Shown one piece after another: positions 58,109 through 60,177 of a stretch of DNA of 60,177 nt. Positions within the stretch are counted from its first letter, which is position 1; each line of letters begins with the position of its first letter. Source of the stretch: Streptomyces sp. CB01881 (GTDB taxonomy: Bacteria > Actinomycetota > Actinomycetes > Streptomycetales > Streptomycetaceae); assembly GCF_002953255.1 (NCBI RefSeq), contig NZ_CP026498.1, forward strand, positions 10,060,561 through 10,120,737, written 5' to 3'. Below the pieces are notes generated by a model, which was not told the origin of the DNA, searched no databases, and worked only from the letters and a program-made list of their open reading frames with translations. The position numbers and the translations under genes were made by a program.

Positions 58109-60177
58109 GTGTCCGACAGTTTCGCGCACCTGCACGTCCACACCGAGTACTCGATGCTGGACGGGGCCGCGAAGAACGGCAAACTGTTCGCGGAGGCCGA
58201 GCGGCAGGGCATGCCGGCCATCGCGATGAGCGACCACGGCAACATGTTCGGCGCGTACGAGTTCTTCCACGCCGCCGCCAAGACCGGCGTGAAGCCGATC
58301 ATCGGCATCGAGGCGTACGTCGCCCCGGGCTCGCGCTTCCTGAAGAAGCAGGTGTTCTGGTCCCCCGGCGGCCAGCGCCCGGCCAGCTCGGACGGCGAGG
58401 GCGGCAAGGACGTCTCCGGCGGCGGCCGCTACACCCACATGACCATGTGGGCACAGAACGCCACCGGCCTGCGGAACCTCTTCAAGCTCTCCTCGCTCGC
58501 GTCGATGGAGGGCTACTACATGAAGCCCCGGATGGACCGCGAGCTGATCGCCGCCAACGCGACCGGCATCATCGCCACCACCGGCTGCCCCTCCGGCGAG
58601 GTGCAGACCCGGCTGCGGCTCGGGCAGTACGACGAGGCGGTCAAGGCCGCCGGCGCCTACCAGGACATCTTCGGCAGGGAGAACTACTTCCTGGAGCTGA
58701 TGGACCACGGCCTCTCCATCGAGCAGGACGTCCGCGCGGACCTGCTGCGCCTGGCCAAGCAGCTGAACATCCCGCTGCTCGCCACCAACGACTCGCACTA
58801 CGTCACCGCCGACCAGGCGGACGCCCACGACAGCCTGCTCTGCGTCGGCGTGGGCAAGAACAAGGACGACCCGAACCGCTTCAAGTTCAACGGCTCCGGT
58901 TACTACGTCAAGACCGCCGAGGAGATGCGCGAGCTCTTCCGCGAGCTGCCGGAGGCCTGCGACAACACGCTGGCGATCGCCGAGCGGGTCGAGTCGTACG
59001 AGGAGGTCTTCACCTACGTCGACCGGATGCCGCAGTTCGACGTGCCCGAGGGCGAGACCCAGGCCTCGTACCTGCGCCAGAAGATCGCCGCCGGGCTCCA
59101 GCACCGCTACGGCGACAACCCGAGCCAGGAGGTGCTGGACCGGATCGAGCTGGAGATGGGCGTGATCAGCCCGATGGGGTTCGACGCCTACTTCCTCGTG
59201 GTCGCCGACATCTGCCAGTACGCCCGGGACAACGGCATCCCGGTCGGCCCGGGCCGAGGCTCGGCGGCCGGCTCGATGGTCTCCTACCTGACCCGGATCA
59301 CCGAGCTGGACCCGCTGGAGCACGACCTGCTGTTCGAGCGGTTCCTCAACCCCGAGCGCATCAACCCCCCGGACGTCGACATCGACTTCGACGACCGCCA
59401 GCGCGACCAGATGGTGCGCTACGTCACCGAGAAGTACGGCTCCGCCTACACCGCCCAGGTCAACACCTTCGGCACGATCAAGGCCAAGGCCGCCGTCAAG
59501 GACGCCAACCGCATCCTCGGCTACCCCTTCGCAATGGGCGACCGGATCACCAAGGCGATGCCGCCGGACGTCATGGGCAAGGGCGTCCCGCTGGCGGACC
59601 TCTTCAACGAGAAGCACCCCCGGTACAACGAGGGCACCGAGATCCGGTCGCTGTACGGCAACGAGCCCGACGTCAAGAAGATCATCGACACCGGCCTGGG
59701 CATCGAGGGCCTGATCCGCGGCACCGGCGTGCACGCCGCCGCCGTCATCCTCTCCTCCACCCCGCTGCTCGACCTCATCCCGCTGCACATGCGGGACAAG
59801 GACGGCGTGATCATCACCGGCTTCGACTACCCGTCGTGCGAAGCCATGGGCCTGATCAAGATGGACTTCCTGGGTCTGCGGAACCTGGGCATCATCGACC
59901 ACTGCATCAAGATCGTGAAGGCCAACCGGGGCGTCGACGTCGACATCGAGAAGATCCCGATCGACGACCCCACCACGTACCAGCTGCTCGCCCGCGGCGA
60001 CACCCTGGGCGTGTTCCAGCTCGACGGCGGCCCCATGCGCGCCCTGCTCAAGCTGATGAAGCCCACCGAGTTCGCCGACATCTCCGCCGTGTCCGCGCTC
60101 TACCGGCCCGGCCCGATGGGCATGAACTCGCACACCAACTACGCCCTGCGCAAGAACGCCCAGCAGGAGATCGTCCC
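58109..60177 (+). CDS. dnaE: DNA polymerase III subunit alpha, DnaE1 (3' end cut by window)
   Basis: 689 residues are present from a GTG at 58109 with AAGGAG nine bases upstream. The PHP domain starts FAHLHVHTEYSMLDGAAKNGKLF (HxH) and includes MSDHGNMFGAYEFFHAA and LLATNDSHYVTADQADAHD. The polymerase core follows with PVGPGRGSAAGSMVSYLTRITELDPL and the catalytic aspartates in PPDVDIDFDD. GTGVHAAAVIL and GVFQLDGGPMRALLKLMKPTEFADISAVSALYRPGPM are typical DnaE. The C-terminal third is outside the window. This is the replicative polymerase; it is a chromosomal housekeeping anchor for the region. The 313 bp upstream (57796-58108) should contain its promoter; I see nothing else there. Confidence 0.97.
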   Translation, partial: MSDSFAHLHVHTEYSMLDGAAKNGKLFAEAERQGMPAIAMSDHGNMFGAYEFFHAAAKTGVKPIIGIEAYVAPGSRFLKKQVFWSPGGQRPASSDGEGGKDVSGGGRYTHMTMWAQNATGLRNLFKLSSLASMEGYYMKPRMDRELIAANATGIIATTGCPSGEVQTRLRLGQYDEAVKAAGAYQDIFGRENYFLELMDHGLSIEQDVRADLLRLAKQLNIPLLATNDSHYVTADQADAHDSLLCVGVGKNKDDPNRFKFNGSGYYVKTAEEMRELFRELPEACDNTLAIAERVESYEEVFTYVDRMPQFDVPEGETQASYLRQKIAAGLQHRYGDNPSQEVLDRIELEMGVISPMGFDAYFLVVADICQYARDNGIPVGPGRGSAAGSMVSYLTRITELDPLEHDLLFERFLNPERINPPDVDIDFDDRQRDQMVRYVTEKYGSAYTAQVNTFGTIKAKAAVKDANRILGYPFAMGDRITKAMPPDVMGKGVPLADLFNEKHPRYNEGTEIRSLYGNEPDVKKIIDTGLGIEGLIRGTGVHAAAVILSSTPLLDLIPLHMRDKDGVIITGFDYPSCEAMGLIKMDFLGLRNLGIIDHCIKIVKANRGVDVDIEKIPIDDPTTYQLLARGDTLGVFQLDGGPMRALLKLMKPTEFADISAVSALYRPGPMGMNSHTNYALRKNAQQEIV

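Overview
The window is about 73% GC with dense, codon-biased genes. It carries SARP/BTAD, XRE-DUF5753/DUF397 (WhiJ-like) and CsoR regulators, F420-type oxidoreductases and a DnaE1 polymerase. This is typical of a Streptomyces or Kitasatospora chromosome. The window cuts a SARP-type regulator at its left edge and dnaE at its right edge. Several gene gaps hold short tandem arrays, most with a unit of 13 to 19 bp, and many gene ends carry perfect GC-rich hairpins without T-tracts.

Layout. 1-4 kb: BTAD regulator, Mut7-C RNase and SixA-type phosphatase. 4-8.3 kb: copper homeostasis (copA, copZ, csoR, exported His-rich protein) with five CsoR-like operators. 8.4-10.8 kb: aminoglycoside-phosphotransferase-like kinase, a LysR effector domain with no HTH but a Gly/Lys tail, and DUF5997. 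10.9-11.5 kb: frameshifted SMI1/KNR4-like gene. 11.9-13.2 kb: a two-gene RiPP locus consisting of a 25-aa precursor ending in AWYGWI and a dedicated cytochrome P450, organised like the tryptorubin/atropopeptide family. 13.3-20.1 kb: SnoaL-like protein, GNAT, methyltransferase, rifampin monooxygenase with its rifampin-associated element, phosphotransferase, MFS exporter and alpha/beta hydrolase. 20.3-22.4 kb: WhiJ-like module with a degenerate Nudix protein. 22.7-24.7 kb: VOC protein and an IS605-like element carrying tnpB plus a divergent ribbon-helix-helix gene. 24.8-28.7 kb: luciferase-like oxidoreductase, two double YbjQ-type proteins and hypotheticals. 28.8-34.6 kb: RR-HK-ABC ATPase-permease operon. 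34.9-39.7 kb: MTA phosphorylase and a second ABC pair whose ATPase is frameshifted. 39.9-47.6 kb: double-HTH regulator, secreted SH3-like protein, two lipoproteins and a MacB-type exporter. 47.7-53.7 kb: one 1976-aa TIR / phosphoesterase-like / NACHT / pentapeptide / WD40 protein. 53.9-57.8 kb: ion transporter and a three-gene operon (2-TM protein, cupin-like protein, inositol-phosphatase-like protein). 58.1 kb to the end: dnaE.

The most attractive candidates for something undescribed are the precursor-plus-P450 locus at 11965-13168, the giant STAND protein at 47722-53652, and the TnpB/RHH pair sharing a 28-bp palindromic promoter region. All functional calls rest on reading translated sequence and motifs; no database search was run.
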